This document shows, one piece after another, positions 21,931-33,779 of a stretch of DNA of 64,000 nucleotides. A model generated the notes under the pieces. That model searched no databases and was not told the DNA's origin. It worked only from the letters and a program-made list of their open reading frames with translations. How positions within the stretch are numbered: the stretch's first letter is position 1; each line of letters begins with the position of its first letter. The stretch lies in contig NC_080172.1 in assembly GCF_950295315.1 (NCBI RefSeq), forward strand, positions 75,753,577-75,817,576, written 5' to 3'. Both the position numbers and the translations under genes were made by a program. This DNA comes from Erinaceus europaeus (lineage: Eukaryota; Chordata; Mammalia; Eulipotyphla; Erinaceidae).

Positions 21931-22500
21931 ACATTATCATTTTTATTGAGCAGGGGAGTTAGTGGTTTAGTCCTTAACACATAGGTACAATTTCTCATCT
22001 TGTGAAGTTACTCTGTAGAGCACTCTCACTCACAGCCTAGGTCCTTTTACATCACCATGCACCAGGACCTCAGGGTCCTCCTCAGTCGCTCCCTCCTCCA
22101 GAGACCTTTGCTTTGGTGCAGTAATACCATGCCCAATTCATATTTCACTTTGTGTTCTCGCTCCCTGTTCTGTTTTTTTAAGTCTGATGTATAAGTAGTG
22201 AGATCATTGAGTATTTGCCCTTCTCTGTTTGGCTTATTTCACTTAACATGATGCCTTCAAATTCCATTCAGGATAATGCAAAGGAGATGATTTCATTATT
22301 TTTAACAGCTGAGTAGTATTCCACCATGTGTATATACCACCATCCCCCTCCTCTTAAGCCACTCAGCTGTGATTAGACATCTGGGTTGCTTCAAGTTGTA
22401 ACTGATACAAAATTTCAGCTATAAGCATAAATGCACATAGATCTCTTCTATTGGGTGTGTTTGTGTCCTTTGGGTACATCCCCAGGAGGGATACTGCTGG
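21931..22500 (-). repeat. Old L1 3' end
   Basis: Reverse remains of ORF2 C-terminus and 3'UTR: 'gacatctgggttgcttcaag', 'gtacatccccaggagggata', 'acagctgagtagtattccac'. More diverged than 3337-3893. Confidence 0.68.
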
Positions 22501-22507
22501 GTTGTAG

Positions 22508-22570
22508 GGTACGGAGTTTCATACATGACAAAGCAGCACACTTTCCAAGTGAGCTACTTTGATAGCCTGG
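22508..22570 (-). repeat. Type 4 SINE fragment
   Basis: 'catgacaaagcagcacactt' and 'caagtgagctactttgatag'. 22571-22990 shows nothing recognised. Confidence 0.45.
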
Positions 22571-22993
22571 GTCTACTTTGAGTGCTAAGTTTAAATGTGA
22601 CACATACAGTTAAAGAAAATTCATACAGCTTCATTGAAATATCCTTTATACGAAATTACGTTCAGAGTTTGGAAAAAATTATCATGGTTGTGTCATCATA
22701 GGTGAAAATAAAATGTTGGAGAATTTTTAAGATTGCACATATCTGAGTATATATATGCCTTCCATAAGTTTGCAGAATAGCTTTATGGTTCTTTACTAAG
22801 AATAATTTTACCAACATTAACTCTCATATATTTAAGTAAATTTTCATTTTGCTTTGATATATAAGTGAAATTCAGTAGCAAAATATTTTGATAAACAAAG
22901 TTTGATTTCTTTCAGATTTATTCACAAATAGATTGATATAATTTCCTTCTAAGTTTTATAAAATGTTTCCTTTTAGTTTCAGTTTTGTGGAAG

Positions 22994-23241
22994 GGAGTCA
23001 GGCGGCAGCGCAGTGGGTTAAGCGTAAGTGGCGCAAAGTGCAAGGACCGATGTAAGGATCCCGGTTCAAGCCCCCGGCTCTCCACCTGCAGGGGAGTCCC
23101 TTCACGAGCAGTGAAGCAGGTCTGCAGGTGTCTGTCTTTCTCTCCCTGTCTTCCCCTACTCTCTCCATTTCTCTCTCTGCTATCCAACAATGACAACAAC
23201 CATAGTAACTACAACAACAATTAAAAAAAAAAAAAAAAAAG
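22994..23241 (+). repeat. Type 1 SINE, full length
   Basis: 'ggcggcagcgcagtgggtta' box A region, 'cccggttcaagcccccggct' box B region, 18-base poly-A end. Confidence 0.92.
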
Positions 23242-23435
23242 GAAAGATAGTGGAAGTAAGGAGACCAGTTAATGGACCTTAAAATGTCCAGGTGATAGAT
23301 GGTGTGGGCCTAAATTAAGATGTACCTCAGGAATAGAAGGAATATTAAATATTGAAATAATTTTAAAGGCAGACTATATTAGTTTTTTTTTAAAAACCTG
23401 GTTGATTGTCCAAGAAGAAGAAAATGGATGCATTA

Positions 23436-23448
23436 ATACACACACATG

Positions 23449-23490
<42 letters not shown>
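23436..23490 (+). repeat. (CA)n microsatellite
   Basis: Interrupted CA tract with TGCACG near the start. 23491-24291 is unique intron. Confidence 0.93.
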
Positions 23491-23492
<2 letters not shown>

Positions 23493-24291
23493 AGACTTTG
23501 TAAGTAAGAATTGATTGACATAAGGAGAATCGATTGACATAAATTGAAACTATGAAAAAAAAATAAAATTGGGAGTAAGATCATGATTTTGTTTATATTA
23601 TTTTTATTGGTAATTTAATATAAGTACTTTAAAGTATGTGGAAAAAAGCATGGCTGTATCTGCTTGAGTTAAATCTGGAATTTAAAGAGGAAAGAACTGA
23701 AGATACATATTTGAGAGACAGGGAAAGACAAGTGATATCAAAACACGTAGCCAGTTATATCCCAATAAAATTGGATAACAGGTTTTGAGATCCTAGAAAA
23801 GCAGTCAAATATGAGAAGAAACCTTTGCCATTTTATGAAGTACACATTTAAAGGATGAGTGGTTGAAGATAAGGTATGAATGAGATTATGTGACCATAGA
23901 GGTAGAAGGGAAACAGAGATGTTATTTTACGAAACTGAAGAAGGAAAAAAGAACTACAGAGTGCAAAAATCAAGAGTTGCATATGTTAGGGTGTGGTAGA
24001 GAGCTGATTGAGGCATAATCCATTGTAATGGTTATTCAAAAGTTAGAAGGAAATGAATTTAAAGGGGGAAGCTTATATTAAAGATAGCATTACTATTTCT
24101 AGCATAGTTCAAAGATGATGCTGTGAACTAAGAAAAGGAACGCTGATGGAATAATGTATCTGTATGGGAACATAAGTTTGACTTGGTACATGATGGATGA
24201 GTTGAGCATATTCAGGACCATTCTTCCACCCCCAGCCCTTCCACCCCTTATATATAATCTTATTTAGGAAGCACAAAATGAAGTATGAATT

Positions 24292-24358
24292 TTTTTTTTT
24301 TTTTTTAACCAGAGCACTGTTCAGCTGTGGCTAATGGTGGTGCAGGGGATTGAACCAA
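24292..24358 (-). repeat. Type 3 SINE fragment
   Basis: Poly-T, then 'agagcactgttcagctgtgg' and 'gcaggggattgaacc'. Confidence 0.55.
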
Positions 24359-24406
24359 ATTTTTTTTTTTTTAAATATTTAAGGTGTTTTAAAAGACTGT
24401 CTACAG

Positions 24407-24687
24407 GAGTTGGGTATAGTGCAGCGGGTTAAGTGTAGGTAGCGCAAAGCGCAAGGAGACCAGCATAAGGATCCCGGTTTGAGCCCCCTGGCTCCCCACC
24501 TGCAGGGGAGTTGTTTCATAGGCGGTGAAGCAGGTCTGCAGGTGTCTATCTTTCTCTCTCCCTCTCTTTCTTCCCCAACTCTCTCCATTTCTCTCTGTCC
24601 TATCCAATAACGATGACATCAGTAACAACAATAACTACAACAATAAAAAAACAAGGGCGACAAAAGGGAATAAATATTAAAAAATAG
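24407..24687 (+). repeat. Type 1 SINE, full length
   Basis: Box A-like 'tagtgcagcgggttaagtgt', tail 'caagggcgacaaaagggaat'. Diverged flanking repeats 'actgtctaca' and 'gctatctaca'. Ends about 140 bases before the HR1 exon. Confidence 0.92.
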
Positions 24688-24825
24688 AAGGCTATCTACA
24701 CAAGTTACTAATTTTATGTATATCAGCTTTTTTAACATCTTTAAGTTGGAAATATTTGGCAAAACTTAGAGAAATGTGAGTCGTAACATAAGTGAACATT
24801 TAATTCTCTGGCATCTCATTTTTAG

Positions 24826-24958
24826 GGAAGCACTCAACAAGATGAAAGATGTGTATGAGAAAAATCCACAAATGGGGGATCCAGGGAGTTTGCAACCTAA
24901 ATTAGCAGAAACGATGAATAACATTGACCGCCTAAGAATGGAAATCCATAAAAACGAG
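24826..24958 (+). CDS. FNBP1L: FNBP1L exon: HR1 domain with Cdc42-binding MGD loop, residues about 425-469
   Basis: This 133-nt exon completes the Lys codon, then runs [20 protein letters not shown] and ends IHKNE before donor 'gtagcg'; acceptor 'tttttag'. The MGD triplet in the inter-helix loop is the one known in TOCA-1 studies to be needed for Cdc42 binding (383-385 in short-isoform numbering). Counting residues here gives exactly that position, which supports the exon model. It leaves in phase 0. Confidence 0.97.
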
Positions 24959-25280
24959 GTAGCGGCTTTATTTTATTTTAGTGGTTGTCTAAGATAAGCT
25001 ATTTTCATAAATTTCATTATAATAGATTGATTTTTGCTAAAACTATCTTAAAACAGATTTTAAATTTTAGGATATATACTCTAAAAGTGTCACTATGACC
25101 TAGAATCTTTAGATGTAGTGTCTTGTTGAAGATTTTTCAGCTTTATAAAACTTTACAACTTTATAAAACTAAGTTTATGTTTTATACATATAAAAATATA
25201 CAACTACTTTTTAAAATCTACTTTAAAGTTGTTCATTATTCACCAAATTGAAATAAGAATTTCTTTTTAAGAATTATGTA

Positions 25281-25402
25281 ACAATGGCTGGGGAGATTAC
25301 ATAATGATTATGCAAAAAAGACATTTAGTGCCTGACACTCACACATTTCAGGTTCAGTCCTCAGCACTACCAGAAGCCAGAGTTGAATAGTGCTGTTATG
25401 AT
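25281..25402 (+). repeat. Type 3 SINE
   Basis: 'aatggctggggagattacat', 'caggttcagtcctcagcact'; diverged. The next intron (25623-26221) has no recognisable feature. Confidence 0.68.
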
Positions 25403-25527
25403 TTAAAACATTATGTAACAAAAGGTCAAAGCACATTTAAAAATTTTTAGAAGCAGAATATTTCATAAACTTCTAAAACTACTTACTAAATTAAGTTTTA
25501 TATTCCTATTGCCCCCTTCTTCCTAAG

Positions 25528-25622
25528 GCTTGGCTCTCTGAAGTTGAAGGTAAAACAGGTGTGAGAGGAGACAGAAGACATAGCAGTGACATAAATCATC
25601 TTGTAACACAAGGACGAGAAAG
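25528..25622 (+). CDS. FNBP1L: FNBP1L exon: HR1 end and linker, residues about 470-501
   Basis: This 95-nt exon has acceptor 'ttcctaag' and donor 'gtcatt', enters phase 0 and leaves with AG of a Ser codon. The peptide AWLSEVEGKTGVRGDRRHSS leads to DINHLVTQGRE. It closes the HR1 coiled coil and starts the acidic linker. The AAG acceptor and the GTCATT donor are both weak; inclusion is nevertheless required for frame. Confidence 0.95.
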
Positions 25623-26221
25623 GTCATTTTTTCATTTTAATTATATTCTTTCTTCCCAAACTTTTCTCACCTTTTTGTCCTAAATGTTTCATACAGTACT
25701 TTTCATATTTCTGATTTAACAAGTTTGACTTTTAGTAATACCAGTCTTTGCAATGTAGACAGTTTCCTTTTCTTTATAATAACTGTCGGTGATATACACA
25801 ACTTCATGTATATTCACACAGATGTTATACACACCAAAACAGCAGGAATAATTTTGGAGCTACAGCCTAGAGGCCTGAGTGCCTCAGTCCTGAGGACCTT
25901 CCCTTAAGGTTTAGATGGAGTTGGGTAGATTATGCTTATCCCATTTTATAACTGAGCCCAGTGATAATGAGGCATATTTATTCTATACATGCTGTGTGGC
26001 TAGAATACCATAGGTTTCTAATTTCAGAAAATTAAATATAGATACATTTTGCATTAGAAATAACTTATCTTTGTACACAAATAATAGACACATGGATGAG
26101 ATTCTTAGAGTTGTCTATTAATGTTTGATTCCCTGAATTGACCGTGAGGAGATCAAGTTGTAGATAATAAAAAAATTTTCCGTTTGTGATACTGATCCAA
26201 ATTGATTTTATATTTTTATAG

Positions 26222-26370
26222 TCCTGAGGGAAGTTACACTGATGATGCAAACCAAGAAGTTCGTGGACCACCCCAGCAGCATGGTCACCATAATGAATTT
26301 GATGATGAATTTGAAGATGATGATCCTTTGCCTGCTATTGGACACTGTAAAGCTATCTATCCTTTTGATG
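26222..26370 (+). CDS. FNBP1L: FNBP1L exon: acidic linker and start of SH3, residues about 501-551
   Basis: This 149-nt exon has acceptor 'tttttatag' and donor 'gtatgt'. It completes Ser and then gives [15 protein letters not shown], a Glu/Asp run ([14 protein letters not shown]) and the first SH3 strand CKAIYPFD. The AIYPF motif is the ALYDF-type signature that forms part of the proline-binding surface. It leaves with one base of a Gly codon, completed at 28338. Confidence 0.97.
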
Positions 26371-26542
26371 GTATGTTTTTCTTAATATCTGATAAAAACT
26401 ACATAAAGCGAGCCAAGCATTTCAGTGTTCACAGCTAAATAATTTTCAAAACTTTTAATCCCAGTTCATCAGCATGGTTACGTTTGTTTTAACTGTATTA
26501 CAGATATTTCGATAAGTGAGGTTGAAAGAAAATTACTTTTAG

Positions 26543-26826
26543 GGCCTGGATGGTAGCACAGCGGGTTAAGCACACAAAGCACGAAGCTCAAGGACTGGCG
26601 TAAGGATCCCGTTTTGAGCCCCCAGTTCCCCACCTGCAGGGTGGTCACTTCATAAAGCAGTGAAGCAGGTCTGCAGGTGTCTATCTTTCTCTCCCCCTCT
26701 CTGTCTTCCTCTCCTCTCTCGATTTCTCTCTGTCCTATCCAACAACAACAATAATAATAATAACAACAACAACAGTGATAAACAAGGGCAATAAAGGAGG
26801 AAAGTAAATAAAAAATTTAAAGATTT
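26543..26826 (+). repeat. Type 1 SINE
   Basis: 'ggtagcacagcgggttaagc', CT stretch, AAC/AAT tail; about 170 bases downstream of the SH3 donor. Confidence 0.9.
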
Positions 26827-26934
26827 AAAAACAAAAAAAAAGTCTTGAATACATTAAAAAAATAACTTTTAAATTACTAGCATCTTGTACAGATCAGTAT
26901 TTTATTGTCAACTTTGATCAATAAAGAGTTTCCC

Positions 26935-27140
26935 AGGGCCAGGTGCTGGCACACCTGGTTGAGCTCACATGTTACCATGCACAAAGACCCAGGTTCAAAC
27001 CCTTGCTCCCAACCTGTAGGTGAAAGCTTCACAAGTAGTATTGCAGGTATCTTTCTCTTTCCCACTGTCTCCCCTCTCTCAATTTCTCTCTGTCTCTGTC
27101 CAATAAATAAAAATAAAATAAAATTTAAATTAAAAAAATT
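26935..27140 (+). repeat. Type 2 SINE
   Basis: 'gggccaggtgctggcacacc' head, 'caggttcaaacccttgctcc', A-rich tail. Same orientation as the preceding SINE. Confidence 0.87.
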
Positions 27141-27571
27141 CAGAGATCTTATTCACTGTACATGCACTCAATAAAATTGATGTACCTGAGCCAAACGCAG
27201 GAAGTTGCAGGCTGGTAGATGTCACTTTATGACTTTCCTTGCAATTTGTTAATATTGAGAGATACAAGGCAAGTGATGGCATAGCTGAATGGAACTATCA
27301 TTCTTCTGAGTTTGTAAGATACATTTTCAGTTTGTAAGAAAAAAGTATATAATGGATCCTAAAAAAAGTATTTTAAAAAATATATAATGGCTCCTGTCCT
27401 TTCCCCTGTGATAGAGAACAAACCCTGTGAAGGGGAAGATGGCATTGTGGGCTCTCCTATAGATTTTTAGCTACCCTTGCTTTCTTCCATTGTGAAAGGT
27501 CTTTTTTTCTCAACTCACAGAAAAGCAGAATAGTAAGGTTTTCACAAATAACTTACTGTATCAATGAGATT

Positions 27572-27676
27572 ATTTATTTATTTATTGTGGCTTATGATGG
27601 TGTGGGGGATTGAACCTGGCACTTTGGAGACTTAAGCATGAGAGTGTCTTTGCATAACCATTATGCTGTCTACCCC
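27572..27676 (-). repeat. Type 3 SINE
   Basis: (ATTT)n tail then 'gggggattgaacctggcact' and 'tgcataaccattatgctgtc'. 27677-28337 is unique. Confidence 0.78.
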
Positions 27677-28337
27677 CATCAGTAAAATTATATGTAGTAT
27701 AAGGGTCTTTTTCTACTCACCCATTGTATTTGCAAATATATTAAATTTCTAGTGAATGTAATCTAGAGTTGGAAAAAGAGCTCATCATGCTAGGTGAAGA
27801 TTAATTTGTGAATATTATTACTGCTGAACAAGTTTTAGCTCAAAAAGCATCCATGTGGGTTAGAGTTTGAGGAAAAGTTGTGCTTTTTGGATGTGGCCAT
27901 TCTGTTTTTGCTGGAACTGAACCTGTATTTTCCTCTGTTCTTTCTTCCCAATGTCTGACTTGCTACTTTTTCATGATACATCCCTTACGAGATTTTCAGG
28001 TAGCAGTACTATTCAAATTTTAGAAAGAAGTTGGAATAGTGAAATAGGAAGTAGAGTACTATCAAGTCTTATAGTGTCATTGTGTCTTAGATATTTCATC
28101 TGCTACATGGTGGTGAAATTATTAAAGCTAGCCTCATAGGTTACTGTGCAGCTCAAGTGAGATAATGTGTGCGAAGCTCTGGGTAAACTAGCAAATACCA
28201 AAGAGATGTTGTTGGGCTGGTTGTTATTAGGTGCATTGACATGAAGTAGAGTTTCTTGTAATTTTGTGCATTTGTAATTTCTATTTGAAATTATTGTTGC
28301 ACTTAAACTGCACTGTATTATGAAAATTCTCATCTAG

Positions 28338-28516
28338 GACATAATGAAGGTACTCTGGCAATGAAAGAAGGTGAAGTTCTGTACATTATTGAGGAGGACA
28401 AAGGTGATGGATGGACAAGAGCTCGGAGACAGAATGGTGAAGAAGGCTACGTTCCCACATCCTACATTGATGTAACTCTAGAGAAAAACAGTAAAGGTGC
28501 AGTAACTTACATCTAA
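28338..28516 (+). CDS. FNBP1L: FNBP1L exon: SH3 domain, with read-through C-terminus GAVTYI
   Basis: The acceptor is 'catctag'. The peptide [19 protein letters not shown] continues through [18 protein letters not shown] and [15 protein letters not shown]. The SH3 hallmarks are present: the RT-loop acidic residues, the Trp of GDGW, and the Pro and Tyr of VPTSYI. This SH3 binds N-WASP, dynamin and formins. If transcription reads on, the frame ends GAVTYI at a TAA (28514-28516). If the donor 'AAAG|gtgcag' at 28497 is used, the coding part ends at 28496 and joins 29765. Confidence 0.96.
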
Positions 28517-28834
28517 ACTAACCAGACAACTTTGTGACATATATGGCCTAGAAGTGATAAAATGAAAGCACATTCAACGGGTGGAAAAACACAAAATATA
28601 AAAGGCATTCGAGATTGATTGTTCACTATGTGAGCTGAGTGTAGTCCCGATATTAGAGATGTGAGTGGTACCACAAACTGTTCTCATGATGTTTTACCAT
28701 TTGAATGATGTTGGTGTGAAACTTAATTGATGCCTTTTGCTTTATGTTCTGCTTAAGTCTTTGTGAAGGATTTGTGTTTTTCTGCCTTATAAGTTATAGA
28801 GTATGTTCTATTGGGCTGGAGTCCATAGACAGTT

Positions 28835-28928
28835 ACACACACACACACACACACACACCCCCACACACACCCCCACACACACCCACACACACACCCACAC
28901 ACACACCCACACACACACACACCCACCC
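28835..28928 (+). repeat. (CA)n / (CACC) microsatellite
   Basis: CA tract broken by CCC at nearly regular intervals, inside the region between the two FNBP1L 3' endings. Confidence 0.95.
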
Positions 28929-29380
28929 CACTTTAGAAAACAGTGACTGTAGTGAATATAAAGGATTAAAACAGCTCTGAAATGCTCCAGGAAGCTGATT
29001 TCTAAAAGAGTGGTTTGGTATAGTCTGAATTTGTAGCTACAACTTCCAGAAAGAAAAGCAATAGTTTGCTAATTGGACAAAATAAGGATATAGTCATTTT
29101 TGTTTTCCTCCTTATTCTTTGGTTTCCCAGAGGAAGAAAACAAATACCTGTTGCTTAATCAATTTTAGTAATAGGCTAATCAAGAGACCTGCAAAATAAA
29201 TCAACCTGGCCTTGCTTTTTTAATGTGATTAAAACAGCTTTTAGTCCTTAAAATATTTTTCAATTAAGTAATTTTCAATAATGTATAAGCATTTCCCACA
29301 GATTAGCCTAATGCTTGTATTTTTCATCTTGAAGATGTCTTTTGTAAAATCTTCAGTGACTGTTAAGCATTCAGGTGCTA

Positions 29381-29386
29381 AATAAA
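29381..29386 (+). terminator. FNBP1L: Candidate poly(A) signal for the GAVTYI isoform
   Basis: AATAAA lies 865 bases after the read-through stop codon and before the KGS acceptor. It could end the extended SH3-exon transcript. Whether it is used is not visible from sequence. Confidence 0.4.
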
Positions 29387-29764
29387 CTAAGAGGAAATTT
29401 TGAATTGAGTGATGATGCTAGAAAAATTTCTTTGGAAGAGAAAAATAATTTATTTAATAATTGGGCTGGGAGAAAATATATTTACCACCACGTAGAGCAT
29501 TTCCTCATTTTAAGCTGAATGATAAGTTATTAGCAAAGTTTTTTTTTTTAATGTCTTCAATAACATGTTTTTGGAAACATACAGTCAAGGATTGTACAGT
29601 GCAAGTCGCATGGGGAAATAAAGTAGCTCATGTTTTGAAATGTGCTATTATCTATAGCTGATTATAAAAATGATTTTTGGAACATGTGGGATGTCTGAAC
29701 ATCCCTTTTTGTCCTACCAAAGGTCTTCAGTAATTGTTCTTTTCTTTTTCCTCCTGGACTACAG

Positions 29765-29772
29765 GTTCCTGA
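29765..29772 (+). CDS. FNBP1L: FNBP1L terminal coding exon: ...KGS stop
   Basis: The acceptor 'tcctggactacag' precedes GTTCCTGA. Joined to the last G at 28496 this reads GGT TCC TGA, so the protein ends NSKGS. This is the ending of canonical full-length FNBP1L (605 aa) and parallels the NAKDS ending of FNBP1 as I recall it. Only eight bases of the exon are coding; the rest is the long 3'UTR. Confidence 0.93.
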
Positions 29773-31076
29773 AGAGGGTTTCTGAGGAAATGGGCAAGAT
29801 GTTGAAGGAGGTTACATGCAGCTGATTTTAGGGGGAGGGTAGTAAGAGTTGTCAGGATCAAACAGAGAGTGAGAGAAGCAAGTTGCATGAGTGCATGCAG
29901 ACATGATTATTTTTTTTACTAACTTCATTAGCATTTCCATACATTGTTTTTAAAAAATCATCGTAATACCAACCTTTAAATTCTTTGTTCAAAATTATTC
30001 ACATGAAGGGGGAAAATGCCAAAAAAAAAAAAAAAAAAAAGGCTAAACTTTTTCCCCCCATTTATTTTACTGGTATCTGAATCAAAGACTGCAGAGCTGT
30101 TATTACATTGTACTGTCCCAACAGCACTGTCTCCATTCCCAGCTCTGTTTTGATTGGCTTTTTAGACCCATTATCTGTTAGACTCCTTGCCATTTGTCAG
30201 TGTCTGCCTGCGTGTGTCACCTCTGCTTGCTTAACATCCTGTTGCATGTCTAGAATGGTTGGGTTAGATTTTCAGGCATGTCTTTATAATCCCTTGTTCT
30301 TGTCAAAGCTTTGTTTTGTTTTACATTTGTAGTGCAAATCACTTGTCAAACATCTCCAGCACTAATGTTTCCATCTAGTATTCCTATATGCTGCTATAAC
30401 TTCCCCCACTACAAAACATTCCAATTTTGGCATTATGAAGTAGGTTATGAACCTGCAGTATTTATGATAAGAAAAAGAAAACATCTCTGCTCTAGCCTAC
30501 AGCCCAGTTGAAAGAACTCTTTGAAACATCTTCAGCACCTCAGTCTGGGAAGAATCTATAGTCAGCACTGAAATCCTGGCATAATAAACACAGAAGATAC
30601 TCACCACCTCAAGACAAAGGACCGTTGTCAGAAGTCAGCTGCTTCCATTCAAATGCTGCCTTAAACTAGAGTGCCTAAATCTGTTGATTGCCAACACTAC
30701 CACTACAGTATCCCATAAAGGGCTTTATGTCAGCTCAGTGCGACCTCCTCTAACTTAACAGCATTGCTGCAGCTGCTGATGTATCCTTGGTAGGTGACTT
30801 TTAGAGCTCTACCATGTTTGATGGTGCATCTTCAAATTTATGCATCAACCTAAGGACATGTCTGAATCCATTTTACTTTACTCAGTGTTTTCATGAGAAG
30901 TTTTATGGAACCCCCATTGTCTTCTAATTTGGGGTTATCCTGCTCTTGTCTGATTCTTCATTAATAGTCTGTTTCCAAGTGATGCTTTTATTCAAACCAG
31001 ATTAAATTTAGTGAAAGTCGGTTATGATCTCTGTGCACTTTTACTTGTAAAATGGAATTTTCTGTATGTTTATACT

Positions 31077-31084
31077 TGTAAATA
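31077..31084 (+). promoter_or_regulatory. Pumilio-type element in FNBP1L 3'UTR
   Basis: TGTAAATA matches the PUM1/2 recognition consensus (UGUANAUA) on the transcribed strand. A single short motif; function is inference. Confidence 0.35.
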
Positions 31085-32537
31085 TTATTGTCATTAGTGC
31101 CCCTATTGCTCGTATTGTTGTGCCTCACACTTGTGATTCTGTTAATGACTCATATCTTAACTAATTTCTTAGTGGTGTTTAATAGTGGGGGTGGGGAGTA
31201 TTTGTACCATGAAAGCTTCATTAATTTGGTTCTTTACTCTTTTTGAGGAAAGAAAGAGAACTTGAAGTGGTCTGTGTATTATTGGATTTTAAGCAATACT
31301 TTAGAAGCTGTATGACTGCTTACGTAATTTTTCCCAGTGTTATTTGAATCGTACTACCAGCTATACTAAAGCTGAATGACAATTGTGTGAAAGCTTATGC
31401 CTTTATAAGATCAAGTACACCCCTGTTACACAGCTGACATGTAGTGATTACCTTTGAAGTTAGTAAACTATAAAGTTTAGATTTTGAATCTCGTTACAGG
31501 GTTATTTATATAATGTGACATTATTCAATACTGACAGACTACATAAAGTAGTTTTAAAATCTAGTGCTATTTTTATTTTAAAGGTTAGCATTCAAGAGGA
31601 AATGTCATCTGGTTGTATTTGTCTTCTGTACAAGGCCTGAAGTGCTTGTGTTTTTTTGGCTAGTAGCCACAGAGGGCAAAGTTTAAGGTTTTCTTGTAAG
31701 GACTCACTGTTCTTTTCAAGCTACTGTTTGTTTTTCTAAAAGCAGGATTTGCTCCCGTAGGAGGCAAGTTCCTTCATGTGAATAGTGCAGCCTGCATATG
31801 GGTTACTACAGTAGGAAAATCATTTGTACTTGCACAGTTTAAATCATTCTTCAATTTTAAACATTGAATTGTTCAAAAGAAATGTTTAATTTTTCAGTAA
31901 TTTTTACTCTTTTGTGCACTGTTGATTTCTTAATGGTAAATGCTTTGTTTAAGATAGTATTCTCTTTGAGAATATTTTCATGGAATAAAAAAATCTTTTC
32001 ATGGTCAATGAAGGTGTATACTGTGTTATCTCTCATTGCTATATTCACTAGAAGATATACTAATTTTGTTCATGAATGTATCAAATCCCAGATAATGCAA
32101 AGCAGATCACAAGTTACACGAGTAGAAGCATCTGTGTTGGTCAGGTTAGCCTTTTTTGCAAAAACAGTTTTAGAGATTTATTGGTAGTTCTTCTTAATTT
32201 TTGTTTCCTTCTCTGAAGCTTAACTATTTTTACACTGACTTTAAATTTGTAATACGTGGTGGTTTAAATATTTTTTCTGCAGTTGTTATATTGCACACGA
32301 TTTGCTTTTACCCCATTAAAAAGCAAACACCCCCCGCCCCCCAGCACTGGCTCTATACTATTATAGTTTACCCCAATAACATGTTGGTTATCATTTCCTG
32401 TGTTTGAATTCTTAGACCAGTCAGACAGAACCTCCGTTTTCCTGGTATATTAAGCATAGGAAAAAAGTGATCACCAGGATTTATATTATTTTAGAAAGTT
32501 TTAATTTAGAAAATTTAGCTTTTAAAAAGGTAAGTAT

Positions 32538-32709
32538 AGGGCTGGGGAGGCAGCATAATGGTTATGCAAAGAGACTTTCAGGCATGAGACTCCAGGGTCC
32601 CAGGTTCAATCCCCAGCACCAGCACCAGCATAAGCCAGGGCTGAGCAGTGCTCTGGTCTCTCTTCCCTCTCCATATATACCTCTCATTAAAATAAATAAA
32701 TAAATAAAA
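32538..32709 (+). repeat. Type 3 SINE in FNBP1L 3'UTR
   Basis: Well preserved: 'gctggggaggcagcataatg' head, (CACCAG) duplication near 32617, (AATA)n tail. It is the only well-preserved SINE in the 3'UTR; its tail supplies AATAAA motifs. Confidence 0.88.
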
Positions 32710-33356
32710 TACCAAAACTTTAAAAAAACATTTTTTTAAAAAAAGTATAAAACTCAACTTTTTGAAACCTAAAGAGGGGAATAAAATTTAGGGCCCTGAG
32801 TAATGAAGAATTCAAACTGTTGAGTTGAAATATTAGATAAACATGCCAAACTTGGAAGTAGAGACATAAATAAAACAGCAGGAAGACAGTGCCAGAAAAC
32901 AAAACAACAGAAAACTCCCTACTTAAAATAATGAAAAGGATTTTTTTTTTAAATTAAAGATCAGGAAGTTTAATCCTACTTGTTAAGGAAAGACAACATC
33001 CATATAACAATATTAACAAAAGAAGGATCTCCAGACTTGAAAAGAATAATTTTTCTTTGTGAAGAAGGTATTAGCTTAGTTTGGGGAAAAAAAAAAAAAG
33101 TTAAACACCAAGCCCGCTGTCAGTAATCTCAGGAACTAGAAAATAAATGAAGTGTCAATAAATGAGGTGTCAAAGGCATAAGGCACAGGACAATATAAAT
33201 TTTGAATACTGAAGTTTGACAACAAACTTAGTATTAGCTAATTTTGCCAACATATAAGGGGAAATAATGGGTGACTGACCTAGGTTCTAATAAGTTAGGT
33301 AAAGTTGAGATGGTTTGTTTCTTTAGATATAAATGGGGAGCTATATATAGTCATAA

Positions 33357-33425
33357 TTATTTTTTCTTTTTTTATATTTATTTTCCCTTTTGTTTCCCTT
33401 GTTTAACATTGTTGTGGTGTCATAA
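33357..33425 (-). repeat. Type 1 SINE 3' fragment
   Basis: 'ccttttgtttcccttgttta' and 'attgttgtggtgtcat' resemble the reverse tail of type 1. Confidence 0.5.
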
Positions 33426-33773
33426 TTACTTTGATTTCAGCACAGTTTTTATTTGATAAGTGTGTGTGTAAGATGGTGATAGCATTGTTGTGCTAATCTA
33501 AGTGAGAATGCCCACCCTGAGGAACATTTCATGTGGAAGATATGTATGCCAATGAGCCATTAAAAAAAGAAGACTAAGGATCACTCTGCTTAAACTTAAA
33601 ATTACTGTTTCTTCTTCAAAGATAGCTGTCACTGTGAATATCATATAGTTTTGTTCTCATTTTTATCACATGGGTATTTTTGCCCTAAACCTGACTAGCT
33701 TTGTTTTTTAAGTCCAGTAAACTCTGTATAAACAGATGGTACTGAGCCAGTGCTATTCTGTACTAAATGTTGA

Positions 33774-33779
33774 AATAAA
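33774..33779 (+). terminator. FNBP1L: FNBP1L distal poly(A) signal
   Basis: Canonical AATAAA followed by 'gctttactctttggtaagt', a GT-rich downstream element. It lies at the end of the long unique 3'UTR and is the most likely main cleavage signal. Confidence 0.75.

Larger units (their letters stand above)
28517..29764 (+). other. FNBP1L last intron / 3'UTR of read-through form
   Basis: Intron for the KGS form and 3'UTR for the GAVTYI form. Apart from the CA tract and the AATAAA at 29381 it is unique AT-rich sequence. Confidence 0.7.

Noticed and set aside
31864..32187. 107-codon frame in the FNBP1L 3'UTR
   Set aside because: AT-rich chance frame, no recognisable domain, no start context or conservation visible.
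32685..32710. AATAAA cluster as the main FNBP1L poly(A) signal
   Set aside because: It is the (AATA)n tail of a SINE; the unique signal at 33774 with a GT-rich downstream element fits better.
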